From assembly GCF_000718095.1 (NCBI RefSeq), contig NZ_JOEI01000007.1, positions 248,001-312,000 on the forward strand: a stretch of DNA of 64,000 bases, written 5' to 3'. The DNA is from Streptomyces scopuliridis RB72. Its GTDB lineage: Bacteria; Actinomycetota; Actinomycetes; Streptomycetales; Streptomycetaceae. The notes under the pieces were generated by a model, which worked only from the letters and a program-made list of their open reading frames with translations, ran no database searches and had not been told where the DNA came from. The position numbers and the translations under genes were made by a program. Shown piece after piece: positions 9,070 to 17,086 of this stretch. Position 1 is the stretch's first letter, and every line of letters starts with the position of its first letter.

Positions 9070-9460
9070 GCGCAACTCCTCCACTCGTGGATACGGGAAA
9101 ACGATCTCTTCGAGCGGGCTCGGGCGCCCGGAGTACAGTTCCGGTTTTCCGCTCCTACGAAAAACGCACCGGCGCGACAAGGGTCACGCGTGACGCCGAA
9201 TCGAACGCATGAGTCATCCGGCGCCCCTTGAATTCATTACCGCCCCCAAGAATCGCCGAATTCCGCAAACGGACTCTCCGCCTCGCTCTCCATCTCGAAG
9301 ATCGAAACAAGAAGGCACCTTTACAGAGGGCAGAGTGAAAATCACGTGAGACGCGCTGAATCGCTCTGAACGTACAAAAGGACTCTTACGAGCGGCTGTT
9401 CAGGGGTGGGCCGGCCACCGCACCCGGCCGGGTGACAGACGGGAGTCACTCATTCGGACG
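9070..9460. promoter_or_regulatory. Intergenic region upstream of the exopolysaccharide operon
   Basis: No gene is supported here. The stretch is less GC-rich than its surroundings and should hold the leftward operon promoter, but I found no convincing match to a named sigma consensus on the minus strand. A perfect TCACGTGA palindrome sits at 9342-9349. Confidence 0.45.
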
Positions 9461-9488
9461 CGCAACCGATGGGCGCCTTCGGCGTTGA
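9461..9488 (+). promoter_or_regulatory. BldN-type (ECF sigma) promoter for the chaplin gene
   Basis: CGCAAC at 9461-9466 and CGTTGA at 9483-9488 are separated by exactly 16 bases. The published Streptomyces BldN consensus is CGTAAC-N16-CGTTGA, so eleven of twelve positions match. Chaplin genes are established BldN targets. The expected transcript start is about 55-60 bases before the chaplin ATG. Confidence 0.82.
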
Positions 9489-9553
9489 TGCATAGGTCGG
9501 GCATTCACGCCCGGCGCGTATAGCGTCCCATTTCGACCGAGGAGCCCTTCTCC

Positions 9554-9793
9554 ATGTCGCGTATCGCCAAGGCTGTTGTTCTCTCCACCGCGGCCGCCGC
9601 CGCTGTCGTCGGCGCCTCCGGCGTCGCCTTCGCCGACGCCGACGCCGAGGCCGCCGCTGTCGGCTCCCCGGGTGTCATCTCCGGCAACGTCGTCCAGGTG
9701 CCGATCCACGTGCCCGTGAACGTCTGCGGCAACACGATCGACGTCGTCGGCCTGCTCAACCCGACCTTCGGCAACGCCTGCGTCAACAACTGA
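9554..9793 (+). CDS. Short chaplin (hydrophobic aerial hyphae/spore coat protein)
   Basis: This 79-residue preprotein has a signal peptide cleaved after VAFA (about residue 27) followed by one chaplin domain: VGSPGVISGNVVQVPIHVPV, then NVCGNT, and FGNACVNN at the end. Cys58 and Cys76 are the conserved pair found in short chaplins such as ChpF, ChpG and ChpH but absent from ChpE, and are expected to form a disulfide. Chaplins assemble into amyloid-like fibrils that lower surface tension so aerial hyphae can escape the medium. A GAGGAG ribosome site precedes the ATG, a BldN-type promoter lies upstream, and a strong hairpin follows. Which numbered chaplin it is cannot be decided here. Confidence 0.96.
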   Translation: MSRIAKAVVLSTAAAAAVVGASGVAFADADAEAAAVGSPGVISGNVVQVPIHVPVNVCGNTIDVVGLLNPTFGNACVNN

Positions 9794-9853
9794 CGACCTT
9801 CGCTGTCGGTGCCACGCCGACGTCGCCTCGACGTCGCGTCGACGTCGCACGCG

Positions 9854-9888
9854 AGAGCCGCTCTTTCCCTCGGGGGCAGAGCGGCTCT
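9854..9888 (+). terminator. Terminator hairpin after the chaplin gene
   Basis: A perfect 11-bp stem (AGAGCCGCTCT with AGAGCGGCTCT) closes a 13-base loop 60 bases after the chaplin stop. Only two T residues follow directly, so it is a typical high-GC intrinsic terminator rather than a classical one. Confidence 0.75.
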
Positions 9889-10124
9889 TCCGCTGTCCGG
9901 GGTCCCTCTTACGCGCCCGCGTGTCCACTCTTCCGGCGGCGCGGCACAGGCCCGCGCGGCCGCCATACGGGCGCGTCGGACCAGGTGAGAGCGGGTCGGC
10001 GCGGGGCGGAACAGACACGGCCGCCGTCTGACGGGCCGTACGGAAGGCGCCCGTTCGGTTGCGGGCCCCGCGCGCGGAACCCACGGTGAGGAGAACGTTC
10101 CGACCCGTCCCGAAAGGACCAGGC

Positions 10125-10574
10125 ATGCGTCTCCAGCTCTCCCGCCGCGTCACGACCGCCGCCGTGTGTGCCGCGCTGGTACTCGGCACCGCGGCCCCCG
10201 TCGCCGCCGCCCGTGAACTCCCGCGCGACTCCGGCGCCGACACCGCGCCGTCCCCGGCGCCGGGCCCGATGGCGTCCGAGGCGTCCGCGGCACCCGCGGC
10301 ACCCGCGGCACCCGCGCAGCAGACCAAGCCCGTGGAGGACATCGGTGACGTACTGAAGCCGGTCGCCGATCTGGTCCGGGCGGCGCTGAAGGCTCCCGGT
10401 GGTGAGCTCTCCGCCGCGGACATCGAGAAGCACACCAAGGCCATCAGGGACGCCGTGACCGCACTGAAGGCCACCGTTCCGGCCGACGCCCTGGCCGATG
10501 TGGTGGCGACCGTGGAGAAGTCCACGGACTCGGTGCTCGAACCCGTCGCCGCGGCTGACCCCCAACAGCCGTGA
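10125..10574 (+). CDS. Small secreted protein of unknown function
   Basis: This 149-residue protein has a clear signal peptide (MRLQLSRR, hydrophobic core, cleavage near residue 29 after PVAAA). The mature part has an Ala/Pro-rich linker (APAAPAAPA) and a C-terminal half that reads as amphipathic helix (DVLKPVADLVRAALKAPG, then HTKAIRDAVTALKATVP). It has no cysteines after the signal and no motif I recognise. The ATG at 10125 follows AAAGGA. The gene stands alone between the chaplin and another small secreted protein, which suggests an extracellular or cell-surface role during development, but that is inference. Confidence 0.8.
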   Translation: MRLQLSRRVTTAAVCAALVLGTAAPVAAARELPRDSGADTAPSPAPGPMASEASAAPAAPAAPAQQTKPVEDIGDVLKPVADLVRAALKAPGGELSAADIEKHTKAIRDAVTALKATVPADALADVVATVEKSTDSVLEPVAAADPQQP

Positions 10575-10781
10575 ATGGCCCGCGCCCGGCCGCTCGTTCG
10601 ATACGAGAATAGGGCGAGTCCCCTTCATTCGAGTGGCCTGTCCAGAATTCCTTCCCGACGGAGTTTCCGCCGCGCGCACGCGTCGTTACTGATGACGAGC
10701 GACCACGCGAGGGAATCTCCAAGAGGCCTGTGCGAAGCGTGAGTTGTCTCGCAACAGACATCGCTGAAAGAAGGATTCACC

Positions 10782-11120
10782 ATGAAGCCCATGAAGGTTG
10801 CCGCTGTCGTCGCCGGTTCCGTGATGGCTCTGGGTGCCGCCACCCCGGCGTTCGCCGCCGAGGGCATGAGCCTCAATGGCGGGCTGGAGACCGTGCTGAG
10901 CGAGGGCCTCAAGGACCCCCGGCCGCTGAACACCAACGCGCTGGACACCGAGAACCCGGGGTCCGTGCTGAACGCCGTGAAGGGTGCCACGGACAGCCTG
11001 AACAAGAAGAAGGGCGGCAAGACGAACGGCACGAAGACGTCGGGCAAGACGGGCGCCAAGGAGATCGTCGGCACGTCGACCGGCAACAAGCTGCTCGGTG
11101 GGCTTCCGCTCGGCAAGTAG
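10782..11120 (+). CDS. Small secreted Lys/Gly-rich protein of unknown function
   Basis: This 112-residue preprotein has a signal peptide cleaved after about residue 26 (TPAFAA, then EGMSLNGG). The mature protein is short, without cysteine, and ends in a Lys/Gly/Thr-rich stretch (NKKKGGKTNGTKTSGKTG) that is strongly basic and probably disordered, followed by NKLLGGLPLGK. GAAGGA precedes the ATG. It shares length class, export and orientation with the preceding gene but not sequence. No family is recognised, and binding to an anionic wall polymer would fit its charge but is untested. Confidence 0.8.
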   Translation: MKPMKVAAVVAGSVMALGAATPAFAAEGMSLNGGLETVLSEGLKDPRPLNTNALDTENPGSVLNAVKGATDSLNKKKGGKTNGTKTSGKTGAKEIVGTSTGNKLLGGLPLGK

Positions 11121-11142
11121 TCTCCGGCAGCGGTTTCCGGAC

Positions 11143-11169
11143 GGTCCGGGCCTCGCGAGGGCCCGGACC
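11143..11169. terminator. Bidirectional terminator hairpin
   Basis: A 10-bp perfect stem (GGTCCGGGCC with GGCCCGGACC) and 7-base loop sits between the rightward secreted-protein gene and the leftward VKOR gene, and can serve both. Confidence 0.7.
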
Positions 11170-11200
11170 CCGTAGCCGGCCCGGATTCCGCTGATACGGA

Positions 11201-11836
11201 TCAGCTGGTCCAGAAGTCCCACCAGCGGGTCAGGATGAGCATCCCGATGATCCCGGTCCACAGCACCGGCGGCACCCAGTGGAACTCGCCGAGCGCGCCC
11301 CGCAGCCCCGCGGGCGCGGGCAGGATCCCGTGCTCGATGTTGTGCGCCGTGACGTAGCAGAACATCACGATGGTGGCGACCCAGGCCAGACAGCACCACA
11401 GACACAGCGAGTTGATGCTGTAGAGCGACTGGTACTGGAGCCAGGTGCAGAAGCCGACGCCGAAGAGCGTCCCGGCGTTCAGGCCCAGCCAGAACCAGCG
11501 CCGGTAGCGCGCCCCGGCCAGCAGCCCCGCGCCGACGCCGATGACCACCGCGTACGCCGCCAGCCCCAGCATCGGGTTGGGGAAGCCGAAGACCGACGCC
11601 TGGTCGCTCTTCATGATGTTCCCGCAGGAGACCACCGGGTTCAGACTGCATCCCGGGGTGAAGTCCGGGTCCTCCAGCAGTTTGAACTTGTCGAGGGTGA
11701 TCACCCAGGCCGCCAGCAGCCCCGCCGCTCCGCTGATCATCAGCATGAGCGCGAAGGCCCGGCCGCCGCCCCACGTACCGCCGGTGCTGTCCGTACGCTC
11801 GTCGGTGGCCGTGTTCTCGGCCAGTGCCGTCGCCAT
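11201..11836 (-). CDS. Vitamin K epoxide reductase (VKOR) family disulfide-forming protein
   Basis: This 211-residue integral membrane protein has about five helices. The VKOR signature is complete: the loop pair Cys63 and Cys71 (CSLNPVVSC) and the quinone-side CxxC at Cys145-Cys148 (CLWC). Bacterial VKORs re-oxidise periplasmic thioredoxin-like partners using menaquinone and so drive disulfide formation in exported proteins, the job DsbB does in proteobacteria. No thioredoxin domain is fused. The ATG at 11836 is preferred because GGGGAG precedes it; an upstream ATG lacks a ribosome site. It lies downstream of a DUF5949 gene on the same strand. Proximity to a disulfide-containing chaplin is notable. 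Confidence 0.9.
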   Translation of the reverse strand: MATALAENTATDERTDSTGGTWGGGRAFALMLMISGAAGLLAAWVITLDKFKLLEDPDFTPGCSLNPVVSCGNIMKSDQASVFGFPNPMLGLAAYAVVIGVGAGLLAGARYRRWFWLGLNAGTLFGVGFCTWLQYQSLYSINSLCLWCCLAWVATIVMFCYVTAHNIEHGILPAPAGLRGALGEFHWVPPVLWTGIIGMLILTRWWDFWTS

Positions 11837-11892
11837 GACGTCCGCTCCCCTGCTTCCGGTGCTCATCCGGTGTCTGTCCGGGCTTCCGACGC

Positions 11893-12399
11893 TCAGCCGC
11901 GCAGGCGGCGTACCGGCACCAGGCAGTGCGCGGCGCTGGTGAGCATCGCCTGGTCACCCGCGAAGGCGCGCAACTGCTCCTCGGTGACGGGCTTGCCGGG
12001 TGTCGCCTCGGCCCAGGGCCGGGTGGCGACGATGAAGTAGACCTGCCCGTGAGCCCGCGCGTCCCGCTCCCACTCCGGCGGGACGGGGCACTGCGCGTTC
12101 AGATACGGCATCGTCAGTACGGCGCGGCCCGCCTCGACCAGCAGCGTGATCGGCACGTTGGGGTTCTTCGAGACATCGACCAGATCGCCGCCGGGGATCA
12201 GCCCGATCTCGGCGAGCACCGTACGCATCGTCTCCTCGCCGGCCTCCGCCCCGTCCTTGCCGTCCCCGAGTGAATAGGCGAGCAGGTAAGGCGCGTTGCG
12301 TTCGCCTTCGGAGGGATCGCTGGTCCAGGTAATCACCGAGAGAGTGCCCAGCCTGGAGGCGTGCCGTGCGCTGATCGAGGCGGAATGGGAAGAGGTCAT
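11893..12399 (-). CDS. DUF5949 family protein
   Basis: This 168-residue soluble protein has LGTLSVITWTSD near the start, PYLLAYSLGDG, and ITLLVEAGRAVLTMPYLNAQ followed by CPVPPEW. This pattern matches the Streptomyces-specific DUF5949 family as I know it. There is no signal peptide or membrane helix, and the function is unknown. It is 56 bases upstream of VKOR on the same strand and could be co-transcribed. The family assignment is from memory of consensus motifs, so it should be confirmed by profile search. Confidence 0.72.
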   Translation of the reverse strand: MTSSHSASISARHASRLGTLSVITWTSDPSEGERNAPYLLAYSLGDGKDGAEAGEETMRTVLAEIGLIPGGDLVDVSKNPNVPITLLVEAGRAVLTMPYLNAQCPVPPEWERDARAHGQVYFIVATRPWAEATPGKPVTEEQLRAFAGDQAMLTSAAHCLVPVRRLRG

Positions 12400-12490
12400 G
12401 TTGCGGCACAGTAGTGGCCCGCGGGGAATATCCGTGAGCCCGCTTCACCCAAGTGGGGGACGGCGCACACCACTTCGGAACATCACTCTC

Positions 12491-14035
12491 TCAATTTCGT
12501 TTTTCAGTACGAGACTTATTCAACTGTCCGCGCACGGGCTTTCCCTGCGCGGCCGGGGACAGATACGCGCGCCAGTCGCTCCGGCCCGGCAGATCGGGCA
12601 GGCGCAGGACGCGCCAGCCCTGGGTGTACGCGGGCCGCGCGTCCTCCCCCGCCACCACGACGGCCACCGGCCGGTCGCGGGCGAGTGCGACGAGCCCCGC
12701 GGGGGTGACGGAGCCGTCGTGGCCCCCGGTCTGCCGTGACGCGCAGCCGGCGAGGTAGGCGACCCGTACGGCCTCCGCACCGCTGACCACGCACGGCGGG
12801 CGTACGCCCTGGCGCGCCAGCTCGGCCGCCACCCGGCCGAACGCCACCCTGTTGGTACGGCCGCGCGCGGCGGCGCTGTCGAGAACCACGTACTGCACCG
12901 CCAGATGCGCCGCCAGCAGCGCCGCGAGAGCGCCCACCGCCAGGGGTCGCGGCCACGCCGCCCGGCCGATCCGGGCCAGGCCCGTCGCCGTCGGCAGCGC
13001 GAGCAGCGCGTACGTGGGGAGGAGGAAGCGCGGCGCGGCGTAACCGATCAGCAGGACGTACGGCACCGCCATCGACAGCCCGGCCAGCGTCGGCACCAGC
13101 ACGACGGCGAGTCTCCTGGCGCGGGCGGCGACCAGCACCCCGCAGACGACGAGGAGCGGCAGCATGAACCACCACACCGCGGTGACGGGCCGCCGCCAGG
13201 GGATGTCGCAGGGCCGGCAGAGCAGCCGTCCGTCGAGCGCGCGCACCTGGTCGTCGAGGGCGAGATGCCAGCCCAGGTCCCCCTGGATCTCGCTGGCACG
13301 CCGCAACCGCGCGGAGAGGCCGCCGTAACTGACGTACGCCTCGACGACCCACGGCGCGCAGCCGAGGGCCGCGCCGGCGGCGAGTGCCAGCAGCGGGAGC
13401 GGGCGCCGCCACGCCCGGACGAGGAGCGCGGCGGCGGCGAGCGGCAGGGCGAGCCAGAGGGCGTCGCTGGGCCGCATGAGCGCGACGAACGCCACGCCCC
13501 CGCAGAGCCCGGCGAGCGCGACGCGGTCGGACCGGTCGCGGGCGCCCCGCAGGAAGCAGCCGACCGCGAACAGGGACCCGAGGGCGACCCACAGGTTCGG
13601 CATGACCTGCGGGCCGTAGAGGACGGTGATCCACAGCCCGGCGAACAGCGCGCCTGCGAGAGCGAGTACGGGCGCCGGGAGCAGCCGTCGCCACACCCAC
13701 AGCGCGAGCAGGAGACCGGCGCCCGACAGCAGCGCGAGATAGCCGCGGAGGACCTCGACGGACGAGGTCAGCGCGGTCACCGGCGCGATCAGGTAGGTGA
13801 CGCCCCGGGCGCGCGGCGCGCTGAAGAAGGCTGCTTCGGCGTCCCGGGCGACCTGGCTGACGTACACCGTCTCGTCCCAGCCGAGACCGGACCCGGGCAC
13901 GACGAGCACCAGTTGGAGGATGGTGTACGCCACGGCGACAGCGGCGGGCCACCCGAAGCCGCGGGCCGCCCGTACGACGCCGCCCCGGCGCTCCGTCCCG
14001 CTCGGGCCCGCGGCGACGGCCGAGGTCTCTGTCAT
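12491..14035 (-). CDS. GT-C fold membrane glycosyltransferase (ArnT/PMT-like)
   Basis: This 514-residue protein has about 11-12 helices. The first extracytoplasmic loop carries GLGWDETVYVSQVARDAE, matching the catalytic DE loop of GT-C polyprenyl-phosphate sugar transferases. It probably moves a mannosyl or arabinosyl-type residue from a lipid carrier to a wall polymer or protein outside the membrane. The ATG at 14035 is preferred over longer readings because the longer N-termini are Arg/Gly-rich shadow sequence. The gene is isolated, and the C-terminal tail is basic and cytoplasmic. The acceptor is unknown. Confidence 0.8.
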   Translation of the reverse strand: MTETSAVAAGPSGTERRGGVVRAARGFGWPAAVAVAYTILQLVLVVPGSGLGWDETVYVSQVARDAEAAFFSAPRARGVTYLIAPVTALTSSVEVLRGYLALLSGAGLLLALWVWRRLLPAPVLALAGALFAGLWITVLYGPQVMPNLWVALGSLFAVGCFLRGARDRSDRVALAGLCGGVAFVALMRPSDALWLALPLAAAALLVRAWRRPLPLLALAAGAALGCAPWVVEAYVSYGGLSARLRRASEIQGDLGWHLALDDQVRALDGRLLCRPCDIPWRRPVTAVWWFMLPLLVVCGVLVAARARRLAVVLVPTLAGLSMAVPYVLLIGYAAPRFLLPTYALLALPTATGLARIGRAAWPRPLAVGALAALLAAHLAVQYVVLDSAAARGRTNRVAFGRVAAELARQGVRPPCVVSGAEAVRVAYLAGCASRQTGGHDGSVTPAGLVALARDRPVAVVVAGEDARPAYTQGWRVLRLPDLPGRSDWRAYLSPAAQGKPVRGQLNKSRTEKRN

Positions 14036-14365
14036 GCGCCCCACGCTGCCTCCGCGCCGCCCGCCCGGCCATCGGGACAAGCCACTCGGACGAACGGGCG
14101 GGGACGGGGCCTACGAGGTCACGTACTGGCCGTCGTGGGCGTCGGAGGGCGGGATGGGCGTGATGACGTCGCTGCCCGAAGTCCTCGCGGCCGGGTTCAC
14201 CAAGGGCGCCACTGACCCACTTGCTGTCTGGCGCGATGAACGAGGCCGCCCTGTGACCGGCGGAATCGGACAACTCCGAAGACCTGACGGCCACGAGGAC
14301 CGCCCTGTCACAACTGCTGGAGTCGCTGCGCGCCCCGCGAACTCCCTGAACAATCCCTGGAAACG
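14036..14365. other. Gene-poor stretch before tRNA-Ala
   Basis: Short open frames exist on both strands, but none has a ribosome site, a recognised domain or consistent codon bias. I see nothing supportable here. Confidence 0.5.
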
Positions 14366-14405
14366 CGAGAATCCCGTCCGATCTTCCGATCGGACGGGAT
14401 TCTCG
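14366..14405 (-). terminator. Terminator of tRNA-Ala
   Basis: An 18-bp perfect stem with a 4-base loop lies immediately beyond the 3' end of the tRNA on its strand. This is one of the strongest hairpins in the window. Confidence 0.85.
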
Positions 14406-14414
14406 TTGTTGTTG

Positions 14415-14488
14415 TGGACCTGAGGGGATTTGAACCCCTGACCCCCTCGATGCGAACGAGGTGCGCTACCAGTCTGCGCCACAGGCCC
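14415..14488 (-). tRNA. tRNA-Ala (anticodon CGC)
   Basis: The minus strand folds as a full 74-nt cloverleaf. The acceptor GGGCCTG pairs with CAGGTCC, including G3:U70, the alanine identity element. The anticodon arm is CCTCG-TTCGCAT-CGAGG, giving anticodon CGC, and the T-arm is AGGGG-TTCAAAT-CCCCT. CCA is not encoded. Confidence 0.95.
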
Positions 14489-14610
14489 TTGCAACGAGTG
14501 AAACCTTAGCACCCCCGCCGCCGTGCCCGGAAATCCGTTAGCGGCTGGTCACCGGGTCACCGGGCCCGGGGGTGGGCGGGGTGAGCGGGGGCGGGGTGGG
14601 GGGCGGTGGG

Positions 14611-15774
14611 TCACTCGTTGGCCGCGCGGGGGCGGTCGCCCTCGTCGTACTGGTCGAACAGCGGGGTCCTGCCGCGGTCGCGCGTGCGGCGGGGTGCCGG
14701 GGCGCGGGGTGGCGGCGGGGGCTCCGTGGCGGGTTCGGCCGTGGAGGAGCGGGCCGCGCTCCATGTTTCCGGGTCGCTGACCTCGACGCCGCCGGTGGCG
14801 CGGGGTGCGACCGGCGCGGTGACGTACGTGGGGAGCGGGACCGGTACGGGGTCCCAGCTGTCGCCGCTCGCCGGGCCACGTTCGCGCTGCTGGTCCACCC
14901 ACTCCGCGTGGTCGGTCTGCTCGACCAGGGCACGGCGGCCCGCCTCTTGGGGCGAGACCGTGGGGGCGGGGGCCGGCTCGGGGCCGGGTTCGGGCTCCTC
15001 GTCCGGCTCGCCCGCGGCGGCCGTCGACGACTGGTGGCGGCGCGGGCGGTTCTCGCGGAGCCGCTGCGCGGCGGCCTCGGCCCTGCGCCGGTCCATGGTG
15101 AACGCGAAGCGCCGTCGCTCCTGGCCGCGCAGATGCACGATGTACACGCTGAGCAGTACGGCCGGGAGGGCCGGCGCCCAGAGGAAGCCGAGGCCGCCGA
15201 CCGCCGCGACGATCGTGCCGAGCGTGAAGGCGAGGAAGAGGATCACGGTGGTACGGCGCCGACGGGCGAGGACCTGGAGGCGCTGTGCGCGCCGGGCGCG
15301 TTCCGCCGCGGCGCCCGAGGGCCGCGCGCGCCGCTCGGGGGCCCGCCGCTCGGGAGCGGGCGCCGCACGGTCGGGCGCGGGGCGCGCGGGCGCCGGGCGG
15401 GATGCCTGGGCGGGACGCGACGCCGGGCGCGTGGCGCCGGACCTGGCCGGCGCCGGGACGTCCGCGCGGATTTCCATCCGGGCTTCGGTACGGGCCGCGG
15501 GCGCGGAGAAGGCCCGGACGTCGACGGAGCTGATCGACTCCGTGCGGCTGTCCGGTTCCCCGTCGGGCCCCGCCTCCTCGGCGGTGCGCTCCTGAAGCTC
15601 CTTGGCGTAACGGCGCTCCATGGCCCCCCGTCCGGACAGCAGCCGGATGGCGGTGCTGAAGCGTTCCGTCGGGCGTGCCTCGTTGAGCTCGTCCTGCCTG
15701 CGGAGCCACATCGGCACCAAGTAGGCGGCCCAGGCCCCGACGATGACTGCGTAGATGAGGCCGCTGCTGCTCAC
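14611..15774 (-). CDS. sepX: SepX/GlpR-type septal membrane protein
   Basis: This 387-residue protein begins with a membrane helix followed by a conserved cytoplasmic block (SSGLIYAVIVGAWAAYLVPM, then WLRRQDELNEARPTERFSTA). A Pro/Ala/Arg-rich linker runs to about residue 170, then RRRTTVILFLAFTLGTIVAA and a further helix, then an acidic proline-rich tail. This is the architecture of Streptomyces SepX, the relative of corynebacterial GlpR, which sits at division septa and is linked to FtsZ. It is encoded downstream of mogA, moaC and moeA, just as glpR accompanies the gephyrin-like glp in Corynebacterium. The start is GTG with only a weak ribosome site. Identification rests on the N-terminal motif plus context. 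Confidence 0.82.
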   Translation of the reverse strand: MSSSGLIYAVIVGAWAAYLVPMWLRRQDELNEARPTERFSTAIRLLSGRGAMERRYAKELQERTAEEAGPDGEPDSRTESISSVDVRAFSAPAARTEARMEIRADVPAPARSGATRPASRPAQASRPAPARPAPDRAAPAPERRAPERRARPSGAAAERARRAQRLQVLARRRRTTVILFLAFTLGTIVAAVGGLGFLWAPALPAVLLSVYIVHLRGQERRRFAFTMDRRRAEAAAQRLRENRPRRHQSSTAAAGEPDEEPEPGPEPAPAPTVSPQEAGRRALVEQTDHAEWVDQQRERGPASGDSWDPVPVPLPTYVTAPVAPRATGGVEVSDPETWSAARSSTAEPATEPPPPPRAPAPRRTRDRGRTPLFDQYDEGDRPRAANE

Positions 15775-15911
15775 GGTTCACACCGTAGAGGGGTTCGCAC
15801 GAGGGCATCCGCCAATTGAGCCGGTGTGTCGCACGATCTAGCTGATAGCACTGACTTTTTTTGTGATGGTGCGGATCAGTTTATGGCCATATGCCGATCA
15901 ATATCGAACAC
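15775..15911. promoter_or_regulatory. AT-rich spacer upstream of sepX
   Basis: About 137 bases separate the acetyltransferase stop from sepX. The part at 15855-15935 is unusually A/T-rich for this chromosome, with runs of T and the motif GATCAATATCGAACA. It probably contains a sepX promoter, but I could not assign -35/-10 boxes confidently. Confidence 0.4.
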
Positions 15912-16550
15912 TTATTTCATTTTTTGATCGTTGCCGGTCGCCCCTGGCCGGACCCTGCGCCATCGCCGGAGCAGCCCTTCGGGCACTTCCTCGGCCGTGA
16001 GCACATAGACGAGATGATCCCGCCACGCCCCGTCGATATGCAGATAGCGGGGCCGCAGCCCTTCCTCGCGAAATCCGAGTTTGTCGACGACCCGGCGGCT
16101 GGGGCCATTCTCCGGGCGGATACAGATCTCGACGCGGTGCAGCCCGACCGTACGGAAGCAGTGGTCCACCGCGAGGGCGACCGCGGTCGGCATGACCCCG
16201 CGCCCCGCGACCTCGCGGTCCACCCAGTAGCCGACATGGCCCGAGCACATCGAGCCCCAGGTGATGCCGGCGACGGTCAGCTGGCCGACGAGCCGGCCCT
16301 GGTACTCGATGACGAAGGGCAGTATCCGGCCGGCGTTGGCCTCGCCGCGCAGATGGCGGACCATCTGACGGTAGGTGGGGCGCTGGGCGACCGGGCCGCC
16401 CGGGGGCGGCGGCGGGATCGTCGCCTCCCAGGGCCGCAGCCAGTCGCGGTTGCGCCGGTTCACCTCACGCCACGCGCGCTGGTCGCGCAGCCTTATGGGG
16501 CGGAGGGTGATATCGCCGTCCACCAGCATCACGGGCCAGGCCGGGTTCAT
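15912..16550 (-). CDS. RimJ/RimL-type GNAT N-acetyltransferase
   Basis: This 212-residue GNAT protein contains DGDITLRPIRLRDQRAWREV, GRLVGQLTV, GYWVDREVAGRGVMPTAVAL (the acetyl-CoA-binding R/Q-x-x-G-x-G/A region) and ENGPSRRVVDKLGFREEG. The family acetylates N-terminal or small-molecule amines; the ribosomal-protein role of RimJ cannot be assumed. Its start overlaps the mogA/moaB stop by four bases. The last codons are A-rich (NDQKMK), unlike the rest of the gene, and run into an AT-rich spacer. It sits at the same place between moco genes and sepX, so it may belong to that transcript. Confidence 0.85.
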   Translation of the reverse strand: MNPAWPVMLVDGDITLRPIRLRDQRAWREVNRRNRDWLRPWEATIPPPPPGGPVAQRPTYRQMVRHLRGEANAGRILPFVIEYQGRLVGQLTVAGITWGSMCSGHVGYWVDREVAGRGVMPTAVALAVDHCFRTVGLHRVEICIRPENGPSRRVVDKLGFREEGLRPRYLHIDGAWRDHLVYVLTAEEVPEGLLRRWRRVRPGATGNDQKMK

Positions 16551-17086
16551 CCGGAGGTACGGGGGTGATCGCCGCCGTGGATCTGGTCCACGGCGTGGAC
16601 GAGCAGCCGGCCGAGCACGGCGAGGCCGTCCCGTACCCCGCCCGTCGAGCCCGGCAGGTTCACGATCAGGGTCCGCCCCGCCACACCCGCCAGGCCCCGG
16701 GAGAGGGCGGCGGTGGGGACCTTCGCGGCGCCCTCGGCGCGGATCGCCTCCGGGATGCCCGGGATCTCGTAGTCGAGCACGCGCCGGGTGGCGTCCGGGG
16801 TGCCGTCCGTGGGGGAGATGCCCGTACCGCCGGTGGTCAGGATCACGTCGTACGCGGCGTCGACGCCCTCGCGCAGGGCCTGCTCGACCGGATCCCCGTC
16901 GGGGACGACCTTCGGTCCGTCGACCGCGAAGCCCAGCGCGCTCAGACCGTCGGCGAGGATCGGGCCGCCCGTGTCGGCGTAGACCCCGGCGGCGGCGCGG
17001 TTGGACGCCGTGACGACCAGGGCGCGGTACGGGGACGGGGAAGCGGACCGCGGCCCGGGGCCGCCGCTTCTCGCGGGCGTACTCAC
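16547..17086 (-). CDS. mog: MogA/MoaB family molybdopterin adenylyltransferase
   Basis: This 179-residue protein carries the MoCF-binding fold: ALVVTASNRAAAGVYADTGG, then YDVILTTGGTGISPTDGTPD, then GIPEAIRAEG and LPGSTGGVRD. The family adenylylates molybdopterin before molybdate insertion by MoeA. A short Gly/Pro-rich N-terminal extension precedes the domain. It overlaps moaC by four bases upstream and the acetyltransferase downstream. MogA and MoaB activities are the same class, so the exact symbol is a convention. Confidence 0.9.
   Translation of the reverse strand: MSTPARSGGPGPRSASPSPYRALVVTASNRAAAGVYADTGGPILADGLSALGFAVDGPKVVPDGDPVEQALREGVDAAYDVILTTGGTGISPTDGTPDATRRVLDYEIPGIPEAIRAEGAAKVPTAALSRGLAGVAGRTLIVNLPGSTGGVRDGLAVLGRLLVHAVDQIHGGDHPRTSG

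Noticed and set aside
9342..9349. TCACGTGA palindrome as a regulator box
   Set aside because: Eight bases are too few to mean much and the position relative to a promoter is unclear.
10681..10710. Possible second BldN promoter (CGTTAC-N16-CGCGAG) before the Lys-rich secreted protein
   Set aside because: The -35 part is close but the -10 part matches only a few of six bases, so it is not convincing.
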